This document shows, one piece after another, positions 9,038 through 16,645 of a stretch of 64,000 nt of DNA. Source of the DNA: Cryobacterium inferilacus (lineage in GTDB: Bacteria > Actinomycetota > Actinomycetes > Actinomycetales > Microbacteriaceae); NCBI RefSeq assembly GCF_019599185.1, contig NZ_JAIEUL010000016.1, positions 29,341 to 93,340 on the forward strand. The letters are read 5' to 3'. Position 1 is the stretch's first letter, and every line of letters begins with the position of its first letter. The notes beneath the pieces were generated by a model that saw only the letters and a program-made list of their open reading frames with translations, was not told where the DNA came from and made no database searches. The translations under genes and the position numbers were made by a program.

Positions 9038-11263
9038 ATGCCCAACCTCATCATGATCAAGCTCAAAGGCCAAGATCACGAGAAGGCCGTCAATGGCAAG
9101 ATCATGACGTTCCTCAAGAAGTTGACTGACGACGACACAATTCCCGGGCTGCACATTGAGCCGATGAAGCAACCACTCGATTCCCGTGCGAGGACAGGGC
9201 GCGTGGACATTCATCTGCGTGCCGTGTTGTACGTGCTCGAGCCCATCGGTGACGAGAAGACGTACGTCTACGCAGGGACGTGGGAGCATGACGAGGCCAT
9301 CGCGCGGGCGCGTACCAAGAAGCTGCAGATCAACCCGGTGAACGGTATTCCCGAGCTCATCGCGGCTGTTCCCGAGCATCCGGCGCAGGCCGCCCCCAAG
9401 GCGGAAGCACCCCAAGCCGCCAAGGCCCTGGTGTCGTACCTCACCACACAGAGCTATTTTGTGTCGGATCTCACGGACGAGTTCGGTTTCTCTGCCGACG
9501 CAGCGGTACGGGCTTTCGCCGCGGTGACGGAAGACGATCTGATCGCCTTCGCCGATCGTCTCGACACGGAGTGGCAGTCCACCGTGCTTTATGGCATGGC
9601 GATGGGTCTCTCGATCAGCCAGATCAAGGAATCGCTCGAGATCCCCGTGGAGCGCGTCGAGCCAGTCGACGTTGCAGCCGAAGACGCGCGCGCGCTGGAT
9701 CAGCGGTTGGTCGACGCGTTAAAGCATCCGGCCGCGCAGATGCAGTTCACGTTCATCGACAGCGACGAAGAGCTGCAGCGTGTGATCGACGGAGGCGACT
9801 TCGGCGCGTGGCGGGTGTTCCTGCACCCCGAACAGCGGCGGTATGCCTCTCGCTCGTACAAGGGACCCTTCCGTCTTACAGGCGGCGCCGGCACAGGGAA
9901 GACGGTCGTGCTCATCCACCGTGCCAAGAATCTGGCGGCAGAGAACCCCAATTCCCGGATCGTTCTGACCACATACACGAGAGCCCTGGCTGAGAACCTT
10001 CGCCGAGACCTGGAACGTCTCGACCCCGAGATCCCGACTTCTGGTTCGTTGGGCAGCGCAGGCGTCTTCGTGCAGGGCGTCGATGCGCTCGTCGCGGCCG
10101 TTCGCCAGACCGCGGGCAGCGGCTTCGGGGAGGCCGCCGTCACCGTGCTTGGGGCTTCGGCAGAGAGTCACGGCATCGTCGTCGGCAACGAGGTCGGCTG
10201 GGACGAAGCCGTCGATGACGTGGATCCCGACCTGCCGCCGCAGCTGCGGAGCAAGTCGTTCCTCGCTGCCGAATACCTTCAGATTGTCCTGCCGAATCGC
10301 ATAACGTCGAAGGAGGCCTACTTCGCGGTGCGCCGGCCGGGTCGCGGCGTGGCACTCGACCGTGCCAAGCGTGCTGAGGTCTGGAAGGTTGTCGAGCAGT
10401 TCCGTAAGAACGGCCGCATCCGCAATTCGTTGACCTATGCGGAGGTCGCGGGGATCTCGGCAGCCTGGCTGGCTGCCTCCGCGGAGTCGGGCTCGAATCA
10501 TTTCGCCGATCACGTGCTGATTGATGAGGCGCAAGACCTGACGCCGGCGCACTGGCAGTTCTTGCGCGCACTTGTGCAGGTCGGCCCCAACGACATGTTC
10601 ATCGCGGACGATATCCACCAGCGGATCTACGGCCAGCCCGTCGTGCTGTCGAGGCTGGGCGTCGCCGTCGTCGGTCGTTCACGACGCCTCACTCTGAACT
10701 ACCGGACGACGGAGCAGAACCTCCGTTACGCGCTCAACGTGTTGAGGGGTGCGACGTTCGTGGATTCCGAGAACGCAGTGGAAGGCGTCGACGGATACCG
10801 CTCGGCTCGGCTAGGCCCTGAGCCGCGGGCAATCGTCTCGCATTCAGAGACCGAGCAGTTCAAAGCGATCGCAGACCAGGTTCACTTGTGGATTGAAGAG
10901 GGCATCCGGCCCGAAACCATCGCCGTTCTGACTGCTTCGAACAACGCGTCCAAGGACGTCCACGACGCGCTCGACCACTACGGCATCCAGTCGACGGTGC
11001 TCACCTCGGCGAAACAGACGGGCAAGAACGCGGTCGTTCTGACGATGCACACCGCAAAGGGCATGGAGTTCTCTCGGGTGCTCCTGTTCGATATCTCGGA
11101 GGGCTCGTTCCCATCGCCATGGGTGACGAAAGGTCTCAGCCCTGAGGATCGTGAGGATGCCATGCTGCGCGAGCGGTCGCTGCTCTACGTCGCGGCCAGT
11201 CGGGCGCGTGATGAGCTGGTGGTCACCTGGAAGAACGCTCCTTCGGAGCTTCTGGCGTCGTAG
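9038..11263 (+). CDS. UvrD/Rep-like superfamily 1 helicase with N-terminal RelE/ParE-like domain
   Basis: The 741-residue protein starts at ATG 9038, preceded by 'aggagag'; an earlier in-frame start lies inside the helicase gene and was rejected. Residues 1 to about 110 have the layout of a RelE/ParE-type toxin fold: a 'K..TFLKKL' helix, a 'GLHIEPMK' strand, an 'R.VDIHLRAVLYVL' core, and a 'YVYAGTWEHDEAIARA' ending. The helicase follows with Walker A 'GGAGTGKT' near 282, Walker B 'LIDEAQDL' near 494, 'NYRTTEQ' near 554, 'MHTAKGMEFS' near 669 and 'YVAASRARD' near 718. It is the third gene of the methylase-helicase operon and probably remodels or unwinds DNA in the same system. Helicases of this kind with a toxin-like N-terminus occur elsewhere; whether the domain is catalytic here is unknown. 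Confidence 0.85.
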   Translation: MPNLIMIKLKGQDHEKAVNGKIMTFLKKLTDDDTIPGLHIEPMKQPLDSRARTGRVDIHLRAVLYVLEPIGDEKTYVYAGTWEHDEAIARARTKKLQINPVNGIPELIAAVPEHPAQAAPKAEAPQAAKALVSYLTTQSYFVSDLTDEFGFSADAAVRAFAAVTEDDLIAFADRLDTEWQSTVLYGMAMGLSISQIKESLEIPVERVEPVDVAAEDARALDQRLVDALKHPAAQMQFTFIDSDEELQRVIDGGDFGAWRVFLHPEQRRYASRSYKGPFRLTGGAGTGKTVVLIHRAKNLAAENPNSRIVLTTYTRALAENLRRDLERLDPEIPTSGSLGSAGVFVQGVDALVAAVRQTAGSGFGEAAVTVLGASAESHGIVVGNEVGWDEAVDDVDPDLPPQLRSKSFLAAEYLQIVLPNRITSKEAYFAVRRPGRGVALDRAKRAEVWKVVEQFRKNGRIRNSLTYAEVAGISAAWLAASAESGSNHFADHVLIDEAQDLTPAHWQFLRALVQVGPNDMFIADDIHQRIYGQPVVLSRLGVAVVGRSRRLTLNYRTTEQNLRYALNVLRGATFVDSENAVEGVDGYRSARLGPEPRAIVSHSETEQFKAIADQVHLWIEEGIRPETIAVLTASNNASKDVHDALDHYGIQSTVLTSAKQTGKNAVVLTMHTAKGMEFSRVLLFDISEGSFPSPWVTKGLSPEDREDAMLRERSLLYVAASRARDELVVTWKNAPSELLAS

Positions 11264-11384
11264 CGGCGTCGGTGCCGGCGGCCGCGACGATCGCGCACAT
11301 GGCGCGCGAGTTTTGCTCAGGGCGTCCAAGTCGCTCGTCGCAGCTCCACGATCATTCGAGACAAGCGCACTCGGCGCGAGCAGG

Positions 11385-11810
11385 CTACTCTGATCGGCGC
11401 ACGCGGCGAAGGGTGAAGGCGTTAGGGGGACCCGGCACGTGGTCGACGTATTCGAATCGGCCCTCGTATCGGAACCCGGCCCCTGGATACTCGTACTTCC
11501 GGGTTCGGTGGAAGAGCACCAACTCGTTGCTGTCCGCGACGTGGTCGATGATCTTGGAGTCTGCACGCCCTTTTGTCTGGCCAGCGAAACGCAAGATATC
11601 TCCATCCAGCACGTCCGTGTAAGGCACTCGGTCGGCGGTCTTCTCGAACGTTACGAAAAGCCACACTGAATCGTGGTTTTTCGGTTGGAAGATTCCGTTG
11701 TTGAGCGACGCGTCGATGATTGAGAACGTTTTTCTCAACTCAGCTCTGGTGTAAACGTTCTGCTCGCGGAGGAATTTTGAGGTGACGATGGGCATGTCTG
11801 AGCTTGCCAC
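11385..11810 (-). CDS. Stand-alone DUF3427-like (PUA/EVE-type) protein
   Basis: The 141-residue protein has the pattern of the DUF3427 domain usually found at the C-terminus of DNA-repair or restriction helicases: an N-terminal 'YTRAELRKTF' helix, 'WLFVTFEKTADRVPYTDVL' (family pattern FVTYHK...YEDEF), then 'ILRFAGQTKGRADSK', 'LVLFHRTRKYE' and 'FRYEGRFEYV'. PUA/EVE-like folds of this class often read modified bases. The GTG start at 11810 or the ATG at 11795 could be used. It is convergent with the upstream operon and next to the Vsr gene, so it may sense modified DNA for this island. Function is inferred from the fold resemblance only. Confidence 0.6.
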   Translation of the reverse strand: MASSDMPIVTSKFLREQNVYTRAELRKTFSIIDASLNNGIFQPKNHDSVWLFVTFEKTADRVPYTDVLDGDILRFAGQTKGRADSKIIDHVADSNELVLFHRTRKYEYPGAGFRYEGRFEYVDHVPGPPNAFTLRRVRRSE

Positions 11811-12188
11811 AGCCCTGCGTCGAAGGCCCGGTCCCAGAAAGTGTGGATCGGTCTGTGTGCGCTTCGAAAAGGTCGGTTATGTGGTCTAGCGCTGTCCACG
11901 GAGTCCTCCCCTTGTTGCGCCTAGACGTGAGGCGGTACAGTGCAATCGAATTTTCGCCGTCTGCCGGTTTCATCGACGAGTGGAGCACGCATGCCAGCCA
12001 CTGCAATGCCCCCTTCCGCGTCGACCAACACGGTGAGGGCGCCAGCGCAAAGACCTGCGACACGAGTGAAACAGGCGTGCACTGGATGTTCCAAGCTGGC
12101 TACTCTGAGGCGGCCGCCCTCATGACCAGCGGTGCAAGGGCGATCCGGCCGATGTCGAGAGTATGGCGAGAGCGCTGGGCGGCGATCG
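11811..12188. other. 378-bp region without a convincing gene
   Basis: This stretch separates the DUF3427-like gene from the Vsr gene and should contain both of their promoters. Open frames exist on both strands (about 134 codons on +, and 122 codons on - running into the Vsr gene), but neither has a ribosome-binding site or domain pattern I recognise, and both overlap the well-supported Vsr start. The minus-strand frame between about 11925 and 12060 has a somewhat protein-like composition and might be a fragment of a lost gene. I could not identify it. Confidence 0.3.
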
Positions 12189-12647
12189 ATGAATATCGCG
12201 CGGTCTGATGGGCCAAAACGACCTGGCGCCTCCTGGGCGTCGTCGGATGCCGTCCGCCGATCGATGCAGAGCAACAAGAATCGTGACACGGCACCCGAAC
12301 TCGCGGTGCGCGCCCTGCTGCATGCCTCCGGGCGGCGGTACCGAGTGAATTACCGCCCGGTGCCCGGACTGCGTCGCAGTGCCGACATCGTGTTCACGCG
12401 CGCACATATCGCAGTGTTCATCGATGGCTGCTTCTGGCACGGATGCCCGGATCATTACCAGCGCCCGACGCTGAACCAGGGGTATTGGGATCAGAAGGTG
12501 GCGGGCAACATGGTCCGCGATCGGGACACCATAGAAAGGCTGACGACAGAGGGCTGGACCGTGCTGCGGTTCTGGGAGCACGAAGACCCGGTCGCGGTTG
12601 CAACGGTCATCGAAAGCGAGCTAGACAGGCACAGGCTTGACCGGTAG
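12189..12647 (+). CDS. vsr: Very short patch repair (Vsr)-type DNA mismatch endonuclease
   Basis: The 152-residue protein has the Vsr pattern in order: 'MQSNKNRDTAPELAVR' (family M..N...DT.PE...R), 'LLHASGRRYRVNY', 'RRSADIVF' (the D of the nuclease PD motif; family GKPDIVF), 'VFIDGCFWHGCPDH' with the Cys/His zinc ligands, 'WDQKVAGNMVRD', and a C-terminal 'WTVLRFWEHE'. Classical Vsr nicks 5' of T:G mismatches formed by deamination of 5-methylcytosine. Vsr homologues are also frequent accessory nucleases in restriction and DISARM-like islands. I chose ATG 12189 because the frame upstream (GTG 12132) adds only low-complexity residues. No cytosine methylase is visible nearby, so a role tied to the large methylase or as an effector is possible. 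Confidence 0.88.
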   Translation: MNIARSDGPKRPGASWASSDAVRRSMQSNKNRDTAPELAVRALLHASGRRYRVNYRPVPGLRRSADIVFTRAHIAVFIDGCFWHGCPDHYQRPTLNQGYWDQKVAGNMVRDRDTIERLTTEGWTVLRFWEHEDPVAVATVIESELDRHRLDR

Positions 12648-12682
12648 TGCATCGATGGCATGACGGCATGTTCATGATGCAC
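12647..12682. terminator. Possible hairpin between convergent vsr and Nudix-regulator genes
   Basis: A 7-bp inverted repeat (GTGCATC ... GATGCAC) with a 22-nt loop fills the 68-bp space between the two convergent stop codons. It lacks a T-tract, so a terminator role rests mainly on position. Confidence 0.3.
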
Positions 12683-12715
12683 CGCGCGCTGCGACCAGGT
12701 GATGTTCGTCATCGC

Positions 12716-13345
12716 TCAGGCGCGGCGGTATAACTTTGCTGGCTTGCCGACAACGCCATGCTGATAGGTATCCGTCTCGACAAGTTGGCCGATCATATGG
12801 CGACGGAAGGTGTCTTTGCCCAAGCGTTCCCCAGCGATTGCTTCGTGCAGGCGCAGTAGCTCGAGCAGCGTGAACTCGGAGCCGAGCAGACCCTCGGGGT
12901 CGGGGGACGCCCGGTAGTCGGCGCGGAGGGTGTCGACGGCGAGTTGGATGATGGTGGCATGGTCGTAGACCAAGCCGTCGGCGGCGTCCACCGAGGTGAG
13001 CTCCGCTCCAGTCACTGATGACTCAGGCACAACCACGAGATGCGCCACCGAGATCACCCAGCCGCGGTCATCGCGGTCGGGCTCATCGAAGACGTGCAAC
13101 TGACGCGGTTGGAGTCCCTCGATGCCGGCCTTATCGCGCAGCGAGCGCAGCACGGCTTGTGCCAGAGTCTCGCCTTCGTGCACGAAGGTACCCGGCAGGC
13201 GCCAGCCGGTGTCGTTTTGAACGAGCACAACGTGCAGGGCTCCGTCGTGCACAGTCAACACGGCTGCATCCACGGCTACGGAGGGCTGGGGATAGTCGCT
13301 GAGCCGCCTGCCGTGGCTGTCGCGGTAGGGCGCTTTCGTGATCAC
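12716..13345 (-). CDS. Nudix-domain transcriptional regulator, NrtR-like
   Basis: The 209-residue protein has an N-terminal Nudix fold (residues about 20-140) and a C-terminal winged-helix tail (about 145-209), the NrtR layout. The Nudix box reads 'GTFVHEGETLAQAVLRSLRDKAGI' in two overlapping pieces: the REUXEE core is replaced by 'RSLRDKAG', losing the catalytic glutamates. Loss of hydrolase residues is typical of NrtR regulators, which bind ADP-ribose or related NAD metabolites. The GTG start lies 65 bp from the divergent ADP-ribosylglycohydrolase gene, across a perfect palindrome. The most likely job is a metabolite-responsive repressor of that operon and of itself. NrtR family membership is well supported; the ligand is an inference. 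Confidence 0.83.
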   Translation of the reverse strand: MITKAPYRDSHGRRLSDYPQPSVAVDAAVLTVHDGALHVVLVQNDTGWRLPGTFVHEGETLAQAVLRSLRDKAGIEGLQPRQLHVFDEPDRDDRGWVISVAHLVVVPESSVTGAELTSVDAADGLVYDHATIIQLAVDTLRADYRASPDPEGLLGSEFTLLELLRLHEAIAGERLGKDTFRRHMIGQLVETDTYQHGVVGKPAKLYRRA

Positions 13346-13364
13346 TTGCTAATTGTCGCAGAAA

Positions 13365-13387
13365 TGATCTATATTGCAAATAGATCA
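13365..13387. promoter_or_regulatory. Candidate operator for the Nudix regulator in the divergent promoter
   Basis: TGATCTAT (13365-13372) and ATAGATCA (13380-13387) form a perfect 8-bp inverted repeat with a 7-nt spacer. It lies between the divergent starts at 13345 and 13411 and covers a 'tatatt' box usable as a -10 element. Further TGATCA half sites occur at 13339 and 13392. Position and symmetry fit a dimeric NrtR-like repressor. Confidence 0.6.
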
Positions 13388-13410
13388 CTTCTGATCAAAT
13401 AGGAGGCGTC

Positions 13411-14898
13411 ATGAACCGCAAACTCACCACCGCACAGACCGACCGGGCCGCCGGCGTACTCCTCGGCATGGCCTGCGGCGACGCCCTCGGCGCCGGCTAC
13501 GAATTCGGTCCGCCTTTGCCGGAAAATGCCGAGGTGACCATGAAGGGTGGTGGTGGGTTCGGCTGGGCGCCCGGCGAGTGGACCGACGACACCTCGATGG
13601 CCGTGCCGATCGCCCGCGCGATTGCCGCAGGCCGCGATCTGGCTGATGAGAGGGTGCTCGACGACATTGTGGCCCAGTGGGTGGACTGGGCACGCACCGC
13701 ACCCGATGTGGGGATTCAGCTGCGGGCGGTGCTCAGCCGCACCGCACCCTCGGTGGCAGCCGTGCGAGTCGTCGCCCGTGAGCACCACGATCGACAGGGC
13801 CGCAGCGCGGGGAACGGATCGCTGATGCGCACGGCTCCGGTGGCGCTCGCGTACCTCGATGACCCCGAAGGGCTGGCCGTGGCCGCCCGGGCGATCAGCT
13901 CGCTCACCCACTTCGAAGCGGATGCCGGGGATGCGTGCGTGCTCTGGTGCCTGGCGATTCGGCACGCTGTGCTCAAGGGGGAGCTGGATGTGCGTGTGGG
14001 GCTGACGGCTCTGCCTGTTGAGCGGCGGGAACGGTGGGCGGAGCGCATCGAGGAGGCCGAGGCGCAGCAGCCGGCGTACTTCAGCCGCAACGGTTGGGTG
14101 GTGCAGGCTCTGCAGGGGGCGTGGTCGGCGATCAGTCATGCTCCGGCGATGGATGCAGGGCAGCTGCGGCTCGCGCTGGAGGCCGCGGTGCGGGGTGGAA
14201 AAGACACCGATACCGTGGCTGCGATCGCGGGCGGGCTGGTGGGGGCCCGGTGGGGCGCCTCGGCAGTACCGGGGGAGTGGCGGCGGATCGTGCACGGGTG
14301 GCCGGGGTTGGGGGCTGCGGAACTGGTGCGATTGGGGGTGCAGGCGGTGAACGGTGGACAGCGGGTTGCGGGGTCTCGACAAGCTCGACCAGCGGGTGGG
14401 GGCGATTCGGGGGACGACCGCGTGGACTACACGCGACTGGGGGACGTTTCGACGCTCGTGCGGCATCCGCACGATGCGGGGGTGTGGCTGGGGGCGGCTG
14501 GGGCACTCGACGCACTGCCCGAGGACATCGACGCGGTGGTGTCGCTGTGCCGGGTCGGCAGCGCCCAGGTTCCGACGCGCATCCGGCACCGGGTGGAGGT
14601 GCGGCTGATCGACAACGACGACCCGGCGAAGAACCCCAACCTCGACTTCGTGCTCACCGACACGGTGGCCGTCATCGCGGCGCTACGAGCCGAGGGACGC
14701 ACGGTGCTGGTGCACTGCGCGCAGGCGCAGAGCCGCACGCCGTCGGTGGCGGCCCTGTATGCCGCTCTTTACCGGGACGTACCGGTGAAGCGGGCGCTCG
14801 CCGAGGTGTGCGCGGTGCTGCCGGTAGCGAATCCGAAGCGGTTCCTCCGCGCGGCCGTCACCCGGCTGGGCGGCGGTGTGCGGGAGAATGCAGCATGA
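13411..14898 (+). CDS. ADP-ribosylglycohydrolase (DraG/ARH type) fused to dual-specificity protein phosphatase
   Basis: This is a 495-residue two-domain protein. Residues 8 to about 310 carry the DraG/ARH signatures: 'GMACGDALGAGYE', 'WTDDTSMAV', 'GNGSLMRTAPVAL' and 'GKDTDTVAAIAGGLVGARWG', whose acidic residues bind the two magnesium ions. After a Gly/Arg-rich linker (about 315-335), residues 340-490 form a cysteine phosphatase with the P-loop 'HCAQAQSRTP' near 434 (HCX5R). The predicted activities are removal of ADP-ribose from a macromolecule and dephosphorylation of a protein or nucleotide. RBS 'aggagg' precedes the ATG. The stop overlaps the next gene (ATGA). Expression is probably controlled by the divergent Nudix regulator. 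The fusion architecture is known in actinobacteria; the substrate here is unknown. Confidence 0.9.
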   Translation: MNRKLTTAQTDRAAGVLLGMACGDALGAGYEFGPPLPENAEVTMKGGGGFGWAPGEWTDDTSMAVPIARAIAAGRDLADERVLDDIVAQWVDWARTAPDVGIQLRAVLSRTAPSVAAVRVVAREHHDRQGRSAGNGSLMRTAPVALAYLDDPEGLAVAARAISSLTHFEADAGDACVLWCLAIRHAVLKGELDVRVGLTALPVERRERWAERIEEAEAQQPAYFSRNGWVVQALQGAWSAISHAPAMDAGQLRLALEAAVRGGKDTDTVAAIAGGLVGARWGASAVPGEWRRIVHGWPGLGAAELVRLGVQAVNGGQRVAGSRQARPAGGGDSGDDRVDYTRLGDVSTLVRHPHDAGVWLGAAGALDALPEDIDAVVSLCRVGSAQVPTRIRHRVEVRLIDNDDPAKNPNLDFVLTDTVAVIAALRAEGRTVLVHCAQAQSRTPSVAALYAALYRDVPVKRALAEVCAVLPVANPKRFLRAAVTRLGGGVRENAA

Positions 14899-15677
14899 GC
14901 CATGCCTCGTCGGACAACTCCGGCAACAACATCGTGAACGACACCGACGACGATGGTGGTGGGGACGAACCATACAACCCGCCCGCGGACCGGTTTCTGA
15001 CCGCCCAGATGTGGTGGATCGCCAGCGAGCTGGTGCGCCGGCATCCGCACCTGCATCTCAGCGGTGTGGAGGTGGAGGAGGGCGACCGCCTGCTGATGGT
15101 GCGCGACGAGCAGGAGGGCTTGAGTATCCAGTGGGATCTCGTGGGCGGTTGCAAGTACCTGGTGAACGGGGTTGTGACGCGGATCAGCTGGATCGAGATG
15201 ATGGCCGCGGCCAGCCCGCACGAGACACTCAAGCGCATCGAGGTGGGTTGCGGGCTCGGCATTCCCCAGGCGACGCCGGAGACCACCCCGCGGGCCCTCG
15301 CCTACAGGGTTATCGCCAGCGCACTGGCGACGGCGGTTGACGACCGGCATTCCTGGTTCGCGGTGCCGGCGCCGATGATGCCCGGGGAGGACCACGAGAA
15401 CTCGGAGTGCGACTACTTCCGGGCGTTCCCGACCACGGTGGAGGCACGTGAGGGCTACGACGCCGCGATCGATGCCCAGCTGGAGGCGGGACATCGGGTC
15501 TACTTTCAGCAGCCGTTCTGGGCGGTGCTGCGCGACATGCAGGCCATCGCGATCGTCGACGACGCCGGCGTCATCCACACCATCATGGGCGAGAGCGAGC
15601 TCATGCCGCTCTACGAACAGATCAACCGCAACCTGACCATCACCACGGCCCGAGTTCTGGGCCCGTACCTACCTTGA
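14895..15677 (+). CDS. TY-Chap2-like putative peptide-binding chaperone
   Basis: The 260-residue protein starts at an ATG overlapping the upstream stop (ATGA); longer in-frame starts lie within the glycohydrolase gene and were rejected. An acidic, disordered N-terminus of about 30 residues precedes 'LTAQMWWIASELVRRHPHL', the opening pattern I associate with TY-Chap2 (YbjN/T3SS-chaperone-like) proteins. A second alpha/beta part (about 130-255) includes 'FPTTVEAREGYDAAIDAQ'. No catalytic motif is seen. The family is linked in the literature to actinobacterial conflict and signalling operons. It is translationally coupled to the glycohydrolase and followed closely by the HAD-HD gene, so it probably acts with them. 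Family assignment is from memory of the N-terminal pattern only. Confidence 0.55.
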   Translation: MSHASSDNSGNNIVNDTDDDGGGDEPYNPPADRFLTAQMWWIASELVRRHPHLHLSGVEVEEGDRLLMVRDEQEGLSIQWDLVGGCKYLVNGVVTRISWIEMMAAASPHETLKRIEVGCGLGIPQATPETTPRALAYRVIASALATAVDDRHSWFAVPAPMMPGEDHENSECDYFRAFPTTVEAREGYDAAIDAQLEAGHRVYFQQPFWAVLRDMQAIAIVDDAGVIHTIMGESELMPLYEQINRNLTITTARVLGPYLP

Positions 15678-15685
15678 GGATTTCC

Positions 15686-16633
15686 ATGACCGCTTCCGTG
15701 CCCGCTTCCGTGACGACCGCCGTGAAGATCCTCTACATCGACCTTGACAACACGCTGGTGGACTTCCCGAGTGGCATTGCCCGGCTGACCGATAAGGCTC
15801 GCGCCGAGTTCCACGGTCACTACGACGACGCCCCCGGTATTTTCGGCCGGATGGAGCCGCTCGCCGGCGCGGTCGAGGCATACAAGGAACTGGCCTTGCA
15901 CTTCGACACCTACATCCTGTCGACAGCCCCGTGGCACAACGCGTCGGCCTGGCATGACAAGGTGCTTTGGGTGCAGACCTACCTCGGGCTCACCGATGAG
16001 ACCGCAGCCTACAAGAGACTGATCCTCTCGCACCACAAGAACCTGAACCGCGGTGACTACCTGATCGATGATCGATCTGCCAACGGTGCGGGCATGTTCG
16101 AGGGGGAGTGGCTGCAGTTCGGCACCGACGCTGCGTTCCCGACCTGGGCATCCGTCACCGACTACCTACTCTCGAACGGTGAGCCCTCCCAGTTGCACGC
16201 AGCGATCACCCTGGCCCGCACGTCACATGCGGGCCAGGTCGACAAGCTTGGTGTGGCATACATTTACCACCCGCTGGCTGTGATGCAAGGAGTGACCGGT
16301 GAGGACGCCAAGATCGTGGCCGTTCTGCACGATGTGGTGGAAGACACCCCGGTGACGCTGGACCACTTGCGCACCCTGGGCTTTGCGGAGCCCGTCGTGC
16401 GCGCCGTGGATGCGGTCACCAAGCGCCCCGGCGAATCCCTTGCCGAGTCGATGGCTCGCGTCGCGGCTGACCCGCTGGCGCTCGTCGTGAAGCTGGCCGA
16501 TCTCGCCCACAACGCGAACCCGAAGCGGCAAGCGGGGTTACCCGAAGACGTCCGTGCCCGGCTGAAGGTGAAGTACGAGGAGTCTGCCGCGGCGCTCGGC
16601 ACATCCCTGGAAGCGATTTTCGCGAAGAGCTGA
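15686..16633 (+). CDS. Fusion of HAD 5'(3')-deoxyribonucleotidase and SpoT/MESH1-like HD hydrolase
   Basis: The 315-residue protein starts at ATG 15686, with 'gagga' 5 nt upstream. Residues 10 to about 160 are a NT5C-type HAD phosphatase: motif I 'YIDLDNTLVDFP' (DxDxT), motif II 'ILSTAPWHN', a lysine in 'HHKNLNRG', and motif IV 'LIDDRSANG'. Residues 171-315 are a RelA/SpoT-type HD domain: 'HAGQVDKLGVAYIYHP', 'VAVLHDVVEDT' (HD pair) and 'KLADLAHNANP'. Together they predict removal of phosphate from nucleoside monophosphates and hydrolysis of a nucleotide such as (p)ppGpp or an NADPH-like substrate. It is the third gene of the glycohydrolase operon. The HD half has a close stand-alone paralogue at 50242-50757. 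I do not know this fusion from characterised systems. Confidence 0.82.
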   Translation: MTASVPASVTTAVKILYIDLDNTLVDFPSGIARLTDKARAEFHGHYDDAPGIFGRMEPLAGAVEAYKELALHFDTYILSTAPWHNASAWHDKVLWVQTYLGLTDETAAYKRLILSHHKNLNRGDYLIDDRSANGAGMFEGEWLQFGTDAAFPTWASVTDYLLSNGEPSQLHAAITLARTSHAGQVDKLGVAYIYHPLAVMQGVTGEDAKIVAVLHDVVEDTPVTLDHLRTLGFAEPVVRAVDAVTKRPGESLAESMARVAADPLALVVKLADLAHNANPKRQAGLPEDVRARLKVKYEESAAALGTSLEAIFAKS

Positions 16634-16645
16634 ACAATTGCGTGG

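Noticed and set aside
11804..12208. 134-codon frame ahead of vsr
   Set aside because: No recognisable domain, it overlaps the Vsr start, and no good RBS; reported only as a gene-free stretch.
14034..14894. N-terminal extension of the TY-Chap-like gene
   Set aside because: It overlaps the phosphatase domain of the glycohydrolase gene and its translation is Gly/Arg-rich shadow; ATG 14895 has ATGA coupling.
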